From the NCBI GenBank assembly GCA_963708865.1, contig CAVPUC010000002.1, forward strand, positions 372,001 through 436,000: a stretch of DNA of 64,000 bases, read 5' to 3'. This DNA is from DAIDKA01 sp963708865. GTDB lineage: Bacteria > Pseudomonadota > Gammaproteobacteria > Steroidobacterales > Steroidobacteraceae. Under the pieces are notes generated by a model that made no database searches, was not told where the DNA came from, and was given only the letters and a program-made list of their open reading frames with translations. The number at the start of each line of letters is the position of its first letter. The stretch's first letter is position 1. The position numbers and the translations under genes were made by a program. Below are positions 1 to 11,900 of the stretch, in pieces.

Positions 1-859
1 GACACGAGCCCCTGTGATCGTGCCTGTCTGTTCGCCGCGGCCAACAATTACATGGATGCGCTGGCCGCCCACGATCCGGCACGGGTGTCCTGGGCCCCCG
101 ACGGTGCGCTATACCGAAAACAATGTGGCCATGATGATCGGTGATGGGGTGTGGGGCGCGGCCACGGCTCGCGATCAGGCGCCATTGCTGCTGGCCGATG
201 CCACCACCGGCACGGTGGGGTGGTACGGCACGGTGGCCGAGCACGGGCAGCTGTCCTACTACGCGATGCGCCTGAAAGTGGTGCATCACCAGGTCGCCGA
301 GGTCGAGGCGATTCTCGATCGCAAGGGGGACGCCGGCCCCTGGGGCGATCCGGCGCACTTCACCCATGATCCAAGTTTCGCCACAGTACTGCCCGCCGCC
401 GAGCGCAGTTCACGGCAGGCAATGATTGGCTTGGTCGATGGCTATTTCAGCACCGTGCAGCGCAATGACGGCGTCATCCACACCCGCTTCGATCCGGACT
501 GTGCGCGTGAGGAGAATGGCCAGGTCACGACCAATGGCAGCTTCGGCTCAGATGCCCAGGGTTGCGAGGCGCAATTTAAGCTCGGCACATTCCGTTTTGT
601 GGACCGGGTGCGCGACCGGCGCTTCACGCTGGTGGATGAGGAGCGCGGGGTGGTGATGGCCGAAGCGTCCTTCGACCATGGTGCAACGTTTGAAGACTAC
701 AAAACGACGGACGGCAAGGCGGCCAAGAATCCGATCAAATCACCCAGCACGATCTCTTTGATCGAGACGTTCAAGATCCGCAATGGTAGGCTTTATCGCA
801 TCGAGGCGATATTCACCGGCGTGCCGTTCCGGATGTCCTCACAGTGGGTGCAGCCATGA
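1..859 (+). pseudogene. NTF2/SnoaL-like protein, 5' partial and frameshifted
   Basis: The window opens inside this gene. Frame 1 from base 1 encodes a helical NTF2-like start with CDRACLFAAANNYMDALAAHD, and the homology continues in frame 2 with VRYTENNVAMMIGDGVWG to the stop at 859. Removing one C from the run at 95-99 joins the frames as WAPTVRYTENN, the usual order in SnoaL-like DUF8021-type proteins. The C-terminal half (about residues 130-270) looks like a second similar alpha+beta fold. Function is unknown; such proteins are often small-molecule binding or isomerase-like. The stop overlaps the next start (ATGA), so it is probably translationally coupled to the glutathione transferase. 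The indel is more likely a sequence error than a real mutation. Confidence 0.6.
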
Positions 860-1566
860 CCGATCTGTCCGCCTTTCCCGTGACGCGCAAATGGCCGGCG
901 GCTTACCCGGATCGCCTGCAGCTTTATTCGCTGCCGACACCCAACGGCCAGAAAGTGTCGATCATGCTCGAGGAGACCGGCTTGCCGTATGAGCCGCATG
1001 CGGTGCGCTTTGACCGCAACGAGCAGATGAGCCCCGAGTTCCTGTCCGTGAATCCGAACAACAAGATACCGGCCATTCTGGATCCGATGGGGCCGGGCGG
1101 GCGGCCCCTGGCGTTGTTCGAGTCCGGTGCCATCCTGGTCTATCTTGCGGAAAAGACCGGGCAGTTCATGCCGCCGGATCCGGCCGGCCGCTATCAGACG
1201 CTGCAATGGCTGATGTTCCAGATGGGCGGCATCGGACCGATGTTCGGCCAACTCGGATTTTTCCATCGCTTCGCGGGTAAGGAATTGGAGGACAAGCGGC
1301 CGCGCGATCGCTATGTCGCGGAGTCAAAACGACTGCTCGGGGTGCTCAATCAGCGCTTGCAGGAGCAGGCGTGGGTGGTCTCGGATGAGTACAGCATTGC
1401 CGACATGGCGATCTTTCCTTGGGTGCGCACGCTGGTGAGCTTCTACGAGGCGGGCGACCTGGTGGGCATGGGCGGTTTCCCGGCGGTGACCCGTGCGCTC
1501 GAGGCGTTTCTGGCGCGTCCGGCGGTGGTGCGCGGCTCGACGATTCCGGAGCGGCCGAAGGACTGA
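856..1566 (+). CDS. Glutathione S-transferase, YghU/YfcG-like
   Basis: A 236-residue cytosolic GST. The N-terminal thioredoxin-like domain (about 20-105) contains TPNGQKVSIMLEE, NPNNKIPAI and the glutathione-binding FESGAILVYLAEK; the all-helical C-terminal domain contains the SIADMAIFPW N-capping motif. The TPNG/NPNNKIP signature is typical of the Nu-class YghU/YfcG group, which reduces organic peroxides or disulfides with glutathione; that activity is inferred from the family. The ATG at 856 overlaps the upstream TGA. A GTG at 844 is in frame but lies inside the preceding gene. Confidence 0.9.
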   Translation: MTDLSAFPVTRKWPAAYPDRLQLYSLPTPNGQKVSIMLEETGLPYEPHAVRFDRNEQMSPEFLSVNPNNKIPAILDPMGPGGRPLALFESGAILVYLAEKTGQFMPPDPAGRYQTLQWLMFQMGGIGPMFGQLGFFHRFAGKELEDKRPRDRYVAESKRLLGVLNQRLQEQAWVVSDEYSIADMAIFPWVRTLVSFYEAGDLVGMGGFPAVTRALEAFLARPAVVRGSTIPERPKD

Positions 1567-3580
1567 TCAGTGGGCGTCGTTGCGCGCCTGGACGGGCCCC
1601 GGCGTACGGATCGGCGCAAGCCACGCGGCAGTGTCCTGCGCCTGGCCATCGGAGCGCAGCCAGCCGTAGACGACGGTGTGCCATAGAATGCGCTGCACGT
1701 AGGCGCGCGTTTCATTGTAGGGAATATTCTCCACCCACACATCCGGCGCAATATTGTCGGCGGGCAGCCAGCGGCTCGCGGCGCCGATCCCGGCGTTATA
1801 GGCGGCCAGAGCGAGCGGCAGCTGCCCGTTGACCTTGTCCAGCAGCTGGTGCAGATGGACGGCGCCCAGCGTCGAGTTGATCTGCGGATCGAACAGGTCC
1901 GTCATGTGCGGGACAGGCAGCTTCAATGCCTTGGCGATCGGCTTGGCGGTCGACAGTTCCAGCTGCATGAGGCCCCGGGCGCCGGCCGGGGACACCACAT
2001 CGGTGCGGTACAGGCTTTCCTGGCGAATCACACTGTAGAGCAGGCTCACCGGCAGCTTCGCCGCCTGGGCGGCGGCGGTCACTGACGATTCGTACGGCTG
2101 CGGATACAGCAGGTCGTAGTCGAAGAAGATGTGCAGCGTGGTGGCGGCGGTCACGGCCTGGTCGTACCAGCCCCAGTCCATCGCCAGGGGCACAGCCTGC
2201 AGACGCTCGGGCGCGCTGAGGTCATCAAAGGCGAACTGCCATTCCGTCATGGCCTGCGCGCGCAGGTCGCACAGCAGCAGCTCGTGTGCCCGCACCAGTG
2301 CCGGAAGCTGCGCCAGATGCGCGCGCAGGGCCGCATCCCGCAGCAGCGGCTGCGGGTGGGGGCTCACCGTGATACCGAGCCGCGCCGCCGCAAGCGCGGA
2401 GTAATAGTTGTCATCCGGCGCCAACGCCGCGAACAGCGCATGCGCCGGCGCGGTATCCCCGCCTTGCTCCAGGGCGCGCGCCGCCCAGTAGCGCCAACGG
2501 GCGCTTTGCCGGTTGGCCTCTGACATCTGCGCGATGGTCTGCGTCACCAGCGGCCAGTTGCCGGCCCACAGGGCCGCGCGGGCGCGCCACTCCAGGGCGC
2601 CGTCGTCCAGATCGTGCGTGTTGACGCGGCCGAAGAAAGCTTCGGCGCGCGCATCGCGCCGCCAGGCCAGCGGCAATGCCACGGCCAGCGCGAACGCGCT
2701 GGCGCTTTCCGAGCTGAGATCGCGGCTGCGCACGAGCTGCGCATAGCGCTCAACCGCGGCGTCAGGGTCCTGCCGCGCCAGTCGTGTCCAGCCGCCGAGC
2801 AGCGCTTCGGGCAGCACGGCGGTGCCGGGCTGGTTCAGCAGGACATCGATCGCATGGGCGGGTGCCTCCAGCAGCGCCGTCCACTCGCGCAGCGCCGTCG
2901 CCTGGGGATCGGGCAGCCGGGCGATCAAGCGGCTTCGCGAGCGCCGTGTTGCCGGCTTGCAAAGCGGCGCGCGCGCGCCGCTCGAGCAGCTCGGCGGTGA
3001 GGATGCCGTGATCCATGCCCCAGGCGAACGGCAGATCGCATTCGGGCTGCTCATGCAGGGTCAGCCACTGCTTCACCAGGGCCGGTCCCAGTGCCGCGGT
3101 TTGCCCGGTGGCAATCTTGGCGGTGAGCGCTTGGCAACGCAGCGCATCGTTCGCGACGGCGTCGCGAAAGACGGTCAGAAAGACATCCCACTGACTGCGC
3201 TGAGCGAGGTTTTCAAGCCAGCTGCGACGCAGTTGCGCGCCGACCGGCAGGAGCGAGGCGGTGGCGAGAAATCCGGCGGCGCGACGGTCGGCCGCGGCCG
3301 CGATGGGCACGGAGGTGAGGCCGGCGTTCAATGCCTGGACGATGCGTTCGGCCTGCAGGTAGGGGTAGAGCGGATAGCTGCGCAGCGCCGGGTCATCGTT
3401 GGCCTCGACCGTCGCCTCGGCGCCCAATTCGGCCGGCGGCACCGCCTGGCCCATGGCCCGCAGGAACAGCTCGCGCGCATTCGTATAGTCGGGACTGTCC
3501 GCCGCCGGCGCCACCCGGCACATCAACAACAGCAGTACGGCCAATGCCGCCGGCCGGAAACGCAGCCCCCTCATTGACAT
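1567..3580 (-). pseudogene. slt: Soluble lytic murein transglycosylase, frameshifted
   Basis: The gene is split between two frames. The 5' part (from 3580) has a signal peptide and the start of the alpha-superhelical U domain; the 3' part (to 1567) has the rest of the helical domain and the GH23 lysozyme-like catalytic domain with SLLYSVIRQES (catalytic Glu), GARGLMQL and LALAAYNAG. Removing one base in the GG at 2931-2932 (plus strand) restores a single protein of about 670 aa, the length of Slt70. It would act in the periplasm on peptidoglycan glycan strands, producing 1,6-anhydro ends. All catalytic motifs are intact, so a sequencing indel is the likeliest cause. Start is ATG 3580 or 3574. 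It is tail-to-tail with the GST gene, the two stops lying side by side. Confidence 0.85.
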
Positions 3581-3695
3581 GGATGAAGAGTAACCACGCG
3601 CTGTGCCGGACGCCAGTGACAAGCTGTTAGGACAGCTGTCGTCGCGCCGCGTGTAATGTAAGAATGCATGGCGGGTGGCAAGGGAGACTGAGTTG

Positions 3696-3947
3696 ATGCG
3701 TCAGGCGACTTTGGTGAAACTGTGGTCACAGGTGTCCCGTTCATTCCTGCCGCGCGCCGCGACGGCGCGGGAAACCGAAACCGCGCAAAACGCTTTCCTG
3801 GCGGGCGCCCTGGGCGTGTTCCTGCATCTTGAGCAGGCCGTCGAATCGGGTGATGAGAGCGTCATCGCGGCCAGCTTCAAGAATCTGCGGCGTGAATTGA
3901 ACCTCGGCATGTCGCCGCGGCGCCGGGCACGCACCGGCCCCGGCTAG
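3696..3947 (+). CDS. Hypothetical small protein (83 aa)
   Basis: I do not recognise a family. The predicted protein starts MRQATLVKLW, has a central mostly helical stretch rich in Ala/Leu/Glu (LEQAVESGDESVIAASFKN) and an Arg-rich tail. An AAGGGAG ribosome-binding site lies about 12 nt before the ATG at 3696; in-frame starts at 3675 and 3693 also exist. Its stop overlaps the stop of the convergent LysE gene by a few bases. Confidence 0.55.
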   Translation: MRQATLVKLWSQVSRSFLPRAATARETETAQNAFLAGALGVFLHLEQAVESGDESVIAASFKNLRRELNLGMSPRRRARTGPG

Positions 3948-4595
3948 AGGAGCGGCAGGAGCGTTGCGATGGCATACAGCCCGAACGCCGTCAGCACCGT
4001 GCCGCAGAGGCGATTGATCACCGTCAGCGTCTGGACACCGATGTGATGGCGCACACGACCGATGAAAGCTGCTCCAGGTGAGCCACCACAGGGCCGAGCC
4101 CAGGAACACGCCCAGCACCAGCGCCGCCGCCGCGGTGTCGGCAGCTTTGAGCTGGCCCACCCCGGTGACGCCCAGGCCGGCGAACATGGCGGCGAAGCCG
4201 AGCAGGGTGATGGGATTGGCCAGCGTCAGCCGGAAGGTCGGCACGAACGCCGCCTTCGCACCCGGCTGCAGCAGCGCAGCCTTGCCGGTGGGCGGCAGGA
4301 CCAGGGTGGGACGCATGAACGTCCGGGCGCCCTGGTATATCAGGTATACCCCACCGATCACCCGCAGGGCAGTGGGGTCATCGATGATCCACTGGCCGAT
4401 CGCGGCCAGGGCGACAGCGCCGGCGAGGGCGTGCACGGCGTCGGCCGCCGCGGCGCCCAGGCCGCAGAGCAAGCCGATGCGGCGGCCCTCGGCGAGCGTG
4501 CGGTTCATGCACAGGATGCCAATCGGGCCCAGGGGTGCGGCCAGCGCCAGGCCGACCAGCAGGCCCTTGAGCAGGAACGAGAACGGAATACCCAA
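3944..4595 (-). pseudogene. LysE family amino-acid exporter, frameshifted
   Basis: An inner-membrane LysE/RhtB-type translocator. The N-terminal membrane segment with LALAAPLGPIGILCMNRTL carries the family's conserved Pro-Gly-Pro region, followed by four or five more hydrophobic helices. The frame breaks after WWLTWSSF; dropping one A from the run at 4065-4067 restores FIGRVRHHIGVQTLTVINRL and a final helix ending LLPLL at 3944, giving about 216 aa, the normal length. The likely start is TTG at 4595, preceded by GGAGAG; an upstream ATG at 4673 is possible. Substrate cannot be told from sequence. It is divergent from the sigma-factor gene at 4682. Confidence 0.75.
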
Positions 4596-4681
4596 CTTCG
4601 CTCTCCGGATGAGGGTTTGCGCGCGGGCGACACCATATCGGGATTTGTCCGCGGCCGCCCAGCTGATGCGCATAGCGGGCA

Positions 4682-5315
4682 TTGAGGCCTTTGAGCGACG
4701 CGGGAGAACGTGAAAAGCTACTTGAAAAAGACTGGACATCGGCAGAGCTGGTGCGCGTGCAGCCCCCGGCGGACCGGGCGCTCGCCTTGAAGCTGGTGAC
4801 CGACTGCGACCTGCTGCGCCTGAAGGTGATTGCGCGGCTGCACGGCCGCAGCCTGCCGCCGGATGTGTCCTGGGCGGATCTGCTGCAGGAGGCCTTTGCA
4901 CGGGTCTTGGACGGCTCGCGCGCCATCCCGGCAGGCGTGCCGACCGTCGCCTTTCTGGCGGGCGTCATGCGCAGCATCAAGGCCGATCACTGGCGCCGCC
5001 GCCGCCGCGCCACCGAGCAGCAACCCGCCCTGGCCACGGAGTATCAGCTGCTGGCCGCGCAGAGCGTGCGAGGCCTGCGATCCGCAGCCCGATCCGGAGC
5101 GCTGGCTGATCGCGGCCCAGCAGCTCCAGGCCGTCGGCACGCTGTTTGCGCAGGATCCGGTAGCGCTGCAGATCATCGTCGGGCTCGGCGATGGGCTCAC
5201 GGCGGAGGAAATCCGCGCCGCGCTGGGGATGACCAAAACCGACTATGATTCGGCGCGTAAGCGCATGCGGCGCGCGCTGATCCGCGCCGGTTTGACCCTG
5301 GGAGTCGCCCAATGA
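4682..5315 (+). pseudogene. Sigma-70/ECF-like sigma factor, frameshifted
   Basis: The N-terminal part resembles sigma region 2 (ADLLQEAFARVLDGSR then VAFLAGVMRSIKADHWRRRRR). The C-terminal part, in another frame, resembles region 4 (LTAEEIRAALGMTKTDYDSARKRMRRAL, a helix-turn-helix). Removing one base near 5068-5072 joins them through VEACDPQPDPERWLIAAQQ and gives about 210 aa. It would direct RNA polymerase to a small regulon. The start codon is uncertain (TTG 4682 or a later GTG). The ATGA overlap with the next small gene suggests that gene encodes its partner or regulator. Confidence 0.7.
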
Positions 5316-5518
5316 GCGTGCGTCCCGATGTCGGGCTCGAGCGATTGATCCACGGTCTTGAACAGGAGCTGTTGGCGGCGCCCGATGAGGAATTCGTGGC
5401 GGGCGCACGCGATCTGGGCATGAACCCGGAAATGCAGGGCTCTGCCGCCTTCCTCGGCGTCAAGAATCTCACCCCGCAATTGCTCGTGGCCTTGCGCCGC
5501 GCCTATCAGCAATCCTGA
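5312..5518 (+). CDS. Small hypothetical protein coupled to the sigma factor
   Basis: A 68-aa soluble protein starting MSVRPDVGLERLIHGLEQEL, with no membrane segment and no cysteine. Its ATG overlaps the sigma-factor TGA (ATGA), so the two are translated together. A classical anti-sigma factor of this type would have a transmembrane helix or zinc motif, and neither is seen. Function unknown; a role in modulating the sigma factor is only suggested by position. Confidence 0.65.
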   Translation: MSVRPDVGLERLIHGLEQELLAAPDEEFVAGARDLGMNPEMQGSAAFLGVKNLTPQLLVALRRAYQQS

Positions 5519-5755
5519 TCAGTCGATCCAGCGCAGACGGTCCGCCAGATGGCGCAGGGCGAGAATCGCCATTCTCGGGGGTTGGCAAGCACCGGAACAC
5601 CAGGCGTGCACCTGCTGCGGATCGACATCCAGGTCGCGTGCCGCTTCATCGGGCGTCACGCCAAGCCGCTGCAGCAGCCATTGGAGCTGCGCTTCGGTGT
5701 CGCCGGTGACGCCTTCGTAGACCGCAGCCGGATCGGGTATTGATTGCAATTCCAA
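5519..5755 (-). CDS. Small helix-turn-helix protein (78 aa)
   Basis: The C-terminal half, LLQRLGVTPDEAARDLDVDPQQVHAWCSG, fits an XRE/Cro-type helix-turn-helix: scaffold helix, turn at the Asp, then a recognition helix ending in Trp-Cys. The start is a TTG at 5755, chosen because a GGAG sequence sits about 5 nt upstream and no ATG is available. The gene is convergent with the sigma-factor pair. It is probably a DNA-binding regulator of unknown target. Confidence 0.55.
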   Translation of the reverse strand: MELQSIPDPAAVYEGVTGDTEAQLQWLLQRLGVTPDEAARDLDVDPQQVHAWCSGACQPPRMAILALRHLADRLRWID

Positions 5756-5938
5756 GATACTCCATTAACCTATTGATATTATTATGTATCTGCACTGCAA
5801 TAGGTGCCGATCATCCCGGCACCACCAACCGCGACAGCAGACTAAGGAAGGCGCCGCGGAAAATCAAATTTCCCTTGTCATATGCCCGCAAAGCTTCGCC
5901 CCTAAACGTGAAGCTGGGTTTTTATGCGAGATTGCCAC

Positions 5939-6865
5939 ATGTCTGACCTGCCCTCCATTGACCATGAGGAGCTGCTGCGTCGCCTAAGCCGCGATCTGGC
6001 CGACAGCTACGACGAAGAGCTGGAGATGGAAATCGAGGACCGCGACCACCTGCCCCCGGGGGTCGCAGCCGTCGCGGCCGACGCCGCGGAGCAGGCCCAT
6101 CGCCGCCATTATTTCTCGGAACTGTTCCGCCTGCAGGCGGAGCTGGTGAAGCTGCAGGACTGGGTGGTGGCGACCCGGCAGAAAGTGGTGATTCTCTTCG
6201 AAGGCCGCGATGCGGCGGGCAAGGGCGGCGCCATCAAGCGCATCACCCAGCGACTCAATCCGCGCGTCTGCCGGGTGGTGGCGCTGCCGGCGCCCAATGA
6301 CCGCGAGCGCACCCAATGGTACTTCCAGCGCTATGTGGCGCACCTGCCGGCCGCCGGAGAAATCGTCTGCTTTGACCGCAGCTGGTACAACCGCGCGGGC
6401 GTGGAACATGTCATGGGCTTCTGCACGCCTGAGGAATATGCGGAATTCTTCCGCTCGGTTCCCGACTTCGAATGCATGCTGGCGCGCTCCGGCATCCAGC
6501 TGATCAAGTACTGGTTCTCCATCACCGATGAGGAGCAGCACGTGCGCTTCCTGGGGCGCATCCATGATCCGCTCAAGCAGTGGAAGCTCAGTCCGATGGA
6601 CTTGGAGTCGCGCCGCCGCTGGGAGGACTACACCCGCGCCAAGGAGCTGATGCTGGAGCGCACGCACATTCCCGAGGCGCGCTGGTGGGTGGTGCAGGCC
6701 GTCGACAAGAAGCGGGCGCGCCTGAACTGCATCCATCACCTGCTGCAGCAGTTCCCCTATGCGGAAGTTGAGCGCAGCAGCGTGGTGCTGCCCGAGCGCG
6801 AGCATCACGAGGACTATTCCCGCCATCCCGTGCCGCCCGATATGCTGGTGCCGGAGATATACTGA
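5939..6865 (+). CDS. ppk2: Polyphosphate kinase 2, class I
   Basis: A 308-aa single-domain PPK2 that transfers phosphate between polyphosphate and nucleoside diphosphates, in vivo mostly making ATP or GTP from polyP. Walker A is GRDAAGKGG (about 89-97); the Walker B-like FDRSWYNR lies at about 145-152; the lid region includes WKLSPMDLESRRRWEDY and the C-terminal part RWWVVQAVDKKRARLNCI is also typical. The length fits class I. The ATG at 5939 matches the family N-terminus; an in-frame ATG 15 nt upstream is less likely. It is followed after 4 nt by a GNAT gene. Confidence 0.95.
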   Translation: MSDLPSIDHEELLRRLSRDLADSYDEELEMEIEDRDHLPPGVAAVAADAAEQAHRRHYFSELFRLQAELVKLQDWVVATRQKVVILFEGRDAAGKGGAIKRITQRLNPRVCRVVALPAPNDRERTQWYFQRYVAHLPAAGEIVCFDRSWYNRAGVEHVMGFCTPEEYAEFFRSVPDFECMLARSGIQLIKYWFSITDEEQHVRFLGRIHDPLKQWKLSPMDLESRRRWEDYTRAKELMLERTHIPEARWWVVQAVDKKRARLNCIHHLLQQFPYAEVERSSVVLPEREHHEDYSRHPVPPDMLVPEIY

Positions 6866-7345
6866 CGGCATGCAGATCGTCCGTTGCACCCGCAAACAGC
6901 ACGCCGCCGCCATTCTCGATATCTTCAACGAGGCGATCGCCCATACCACGGCGCTCTATGAATACCAGCTGCGCACGGCGGGCAACATCCGTACCTGGTT
7001 CGCACACAAGGAGGCGGGCGGATTTCCGGTGATCGGCGCCGAGCAGGCCGGCGTGCTGGTCGGCTTTGCGACCTATGGGAGCTTTCGGGAGCGAGCGGCG
7101 TACAAGTACACGGTCGAACACTCGGTATACGTGCACAAGGACCACCGGGGCCGCGGGATCGGCACGGCGCTGATGCGCGAGCTGATCGCGACGGCGCGTG
7201 AGCAGCAATACCACGTGCTCATCGGCGGCATCGATCTGTCCAACACCAGCAGTGCCGCCCTGCATCAGCGACTCGGGTTCACCTGTACCGGCACCATCCA
7301 CCAGGTCGCGTACAAGTTCGGCCGCTGGCTGGACTTAAGCTTCTA

Positions 7346-9682
<2,337 letters not shown>

Positions 9683-9823
9683 GATGATCCCCCTCAAGTC
9701 CCTTTAGTGGCGCAGCCGCGCCCTAACCGGTCGAAAGCCGCCGATTATGCGCAAAGCCGGCGCACACCGCATCGTAACCCCTGCGTCGCCTCGCGCCTCG
9801 CCCGCAAGGAATATCTTATTGAC

Positions 9824-9839
9824 TTAACCAATTAGTTAA
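9824..9839. promoter_or_regulatory. Candidate ArsR operator
   Basis: An AT-rich inverted repeat, TTAAC-N6-GTTAA, lies 17 bp before the arsR-like ATG at 9856. ArsR/SmtB proteins bind imperfect 12-2-12-like palindromes overlapping their own promoter, so this is probably the autoregulatory site. Inferred from position and symmetry only. Confidence 0.5.
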
Positions 9840-9855
9840 ATAAAGATACCGCCCC

Positions 9856-10200
9856 ATGAATGCTCTGGAACGCAGCGCCCTGGACCGAACTTTCAATGCG
9901 CTGGCGGATCCGACCCGACGCGCGATTCTGGTTCGGCTGGCGCGCGGGGCTGCCTCGGTCGGGGAGCTGGCCGGCCCCTTTGCCATGTCGCTGCCGGCCA
10001 TTTCCCGCCACCTCAAGGTCCTGGCCGACGCCTCACTCATCGAAAACCGACGTGACGGTAAGCGACGCCGCTGCCAGCTGCGCCCCGAGGCCCTTGGGAG
10101 CGCACGCGACTGGCTCGATTTTCACCGTCGCTTCTGGAGCGGCAGCTTCGAGCGGCTTGATGCCCACCTCAAAACGCGTCGCACGGAGAACAATTCATGA
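9856..10200 (+). CDS. ArsR family transcriptional regulator
   Basis: A 114-aa winged helix protein: LADPTRRAILVRLARG (helix 2), VGELAGPFAMSLPAISRHLKVLADASLI (helix-turn-helix) and ENRRDGKRRRCQL (wing). No Cys metal site such as CVC is present in helix 3, so it is the non-metal subgroup typically paired with an SRPBCC protein. It overlaps the next gene by ATGA. Confidence 0.93.
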   Translation: MNALERSALDRTFNALADPTRRAILVRLARGAASVGELAGPFAMSLPAISRHLKVLADASLIENRRDGKRRRCQLRPEALGSARDWLDFHRRFWSGSFERLDAHLKTRRTENNS

Positions 10201-10667
10201 CCGCCCATACCCAGGCCAGCGCAGCCGACGATGAAACCATCCTGGAACTGCGCCGCGAATTCGACGCCGCCCCGGCAGTGGTGTTTGATGCCTGGTTGAG
10301 CCGCGAGCAGTGGGCGGCCTGGATCGGGCCGGAAGGCATCCACTGCGAAGTGCCTGTGCTGGAGCCCACGGTAGGCGGCCGCTATGAGATCACCATGCGT
10401 CTGGGCAATGGCCAGGTGATCCCGGTCAGCGGGGTTTTCAAAACTATCGATCGACCGAACCGCCTGGTGTTCAGCTGGGGGTGGAACGGCGATCCGGCGC
10501 GCCAAAGCCTCATCACCCTGGAGTTCAATGCGCACGGTGCGCGCACGGAGCTGGTGCTGCGACAGGCAGGGCTCGGCACCATCGCCAACCGCGATGAGCA
10601 TGGCAAGGGCTGGACCGGCGCGCTCAACAAACTGCAGCGCTACTTGGCCTCGATCCGCCATCCCTAG
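10197..10667 (+). CDS. SRPBCC (AHSA1-like) domain protein
   Basis: A 156-aa START/Bet v1-like fold protein. It starts LRREFDAAPAVVFDAWLSREQWAAWIGPEG and has the typical GRYEITMRLG, VFKTIDRPNRLVFSWGW and WTGALNKLQRYLA motifs. It would bind a hydrophobic ligand; the ligand is unknown. The 4-nt overlap with the ArsR gene is the standard arsR-AHSA1 two-gene unit, in which the ArsR protein controls both. Confidence 0.92.
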   Translation: MTAHTQASAADDETILELRREFDAAPAVVFDAWLSREQWAAWIGPEGIHCEVPVLEPTVGGRYEITMRLGNGQVIPVSGVFKTIDRPNRLVFSWGWNGDPARQSLITLEFNAHGARTELVLRQAGLGTIANRDEHGKGWTGALNKLQRYLASIRHP

Positions 10668-10791
10668 GACTCCTCCTACAGCGCCTCAGAATTTCCCTAT
10701 TCGCGCACGCTACTAAAGCCACTTGGGCACGGGGAATGCGCTGCCTACAGTGGTGCGGCGCGATAGGTGCGCCAAAGCAGGAGCCATCCCG

Positions 10792-11562
10792 ATGTTCGGA
10801 TCTGCGGCGTTATCCAGTCTCATTGGGGCGAGGACCCCGAGGGCGGACAGTCACAACGGTCCGGACACCCAAGCGGCGATGGCCAGGGAACTGAACCTCG
10901 CCGCCATGGAGGGCGACGATGAGCGCGTCAAGCGGCTGCTGGAGCAGCTCCTGCAAGGCGGTGGTACGCGCGCGACCGAGCGGCTGCAGTCACAGGTCGC
11001 GGCGCTCGAGGAGCTGTTCTACGCCATGCGCACCATGGCGGTGACGGATGAGCTCACCGGGGTATACAACCGCCGTGGCTTTGACTGGGTCGCGAGCCGC
11101 TTGTTGCGCCATCTGTGTCGCGAGCGCCGCGGCGCGCTGCTGATGTACGTGGACATCGACAATCTGAAGACCGTCAACGATACCGCCGGACATGCCGCCG
11201 GGGATCGGTTGCTGGCAGCGGCGAGCAAGGTGCTGCGCGCGGCGTGTGGTGAAAGCACCGTCATTGGCCGCATCGGTGGTGATGAATTCGCCCTGCTGGT
11301 GCGCCAGAGCGGTGCCGAAAACTATCGCCTGCTGCGCCAGCGCATCAATGCGGCGATCGCCGAACGCAATGCGGGCGGCGCGGCGCCGGCGCTGTCGATG
11401 AGCATTGGTGTCGCGGATTTCGATCCGCTGCGGCCGGCGTCGGTGCTGTCGCTGCTGGATCAGGCCGACCGTGCGATGTACGCGGAAAAATTCCGCAAAG
11501 GGCCCAAAGTGCCATTCGAATCAGCCCCTGCGCCGCTCGCGTTGGCTGTCAATGCGGGGTGA
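10792..11562 (+). CDS. GGDEF diguanylate cyclase
   Basis: A 256-aa cytosolic protein. The N-terminal 70 residues form a mostly helical region with a coiled-coil-like stretch (ERLQSQVAALEELFYAMRTM). The GGDEF domain (about 85-240) has DELTGVYNRRGF, DIDNLKTVND and an intact GRIGGDEF active site, so it should make c-di-GMP from GTP. The RxxD inhibitory site five residues upstream is absent (GEST instead), so product inhibition is unlikely. Start is ATG 10792 after GCAGGAG, not the longer in-frame GTG. The downstream PilZ gene overlaps its stop. Confidence 0.9.
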   Translation: MFGSAALSSLIGARTPRADSHNGPDTQAAMARELNLAAMEGDDERVKRLLEQLLQGGGTRATERLQSQVAALEELFYAMRTMAVTDELTGVYNRRGFDWVASRLLRHLCRERRGALLMYVDIDNLKTVNDTAGHAAGDRLLAAASKVLRAACGESTVIGRIGGDEFALLVRQSGAENYRLLRQRINAAIAERNAGGAAPALSMSIGVADFDPLRPASVLSLLDQADRAMYAEKFRKGPKVPFESAPAPLALAVNAG

Positions 11563-11897
11563 GCACCATGAGTAGTCTGGCAATGCAGACGCGGAGCGCG
11601 CCCCAGCAGTCACACCTGGGGCGCTGCGAGCACCGCATGGACGTCGTCATGTCCGGTCGCCTCGAGGAGGTCTGTGCCGACCCAATCTGTGACCGCGTCA
11701 CCATCAAGAACATCAGCGCGCACGGTGCCCGGGTCATCAGTGAACGGCCGTGGCCAGCCCATGAGCACGTGCATCTCGCGGAGCCCGGCGGCGAGCAGCA
11801 TCTGGATGCCGAAGTGGTCTACTGCGAGCATCTGCCCGACAACCGCTATGCCGTGGGCCTGAAGTTCGAGTCGCACGCGCGGCGCCGCGTCGACTGA
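11559..11897 (+). CDS. PilZ domain protein
   Basis: A protein of about 110 aa. The PilZ c-di-GMP-binding signature is partly visible: HRMDV in the RxxxR region (only one clear Arg), the NISAHGAR (N-x-S-x-x-G) motif and the terminal strand NRYAVGLKF. Start is GTG 11559, which overlaps the upstream TGA, or ATG 11568. The tight coupling to the diguanylate cyclase suggests that it senses the c-di-GMP made by its neighbour. The incomplete RxxxR motif may lower affinity. Confidence 0.8.
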   Translation: MSTMSSLAMQTRSAPQQSHLGRCEHRMDVVMSGRLEEVCADPICDRVTIKNISAHGARVISERPWPAHEHVHLAEPGGEQHLDAEVVYCEHLPDNRYAVGLKFESHARRRVD

Positions 11898-11900
11898 GGA

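Noticed and set aside
5984..6949. A 321-codon minus-strand frame opposite ppk2
   Set aside because: Shadow frame; PPK2 on the plus strand has all its motifs.
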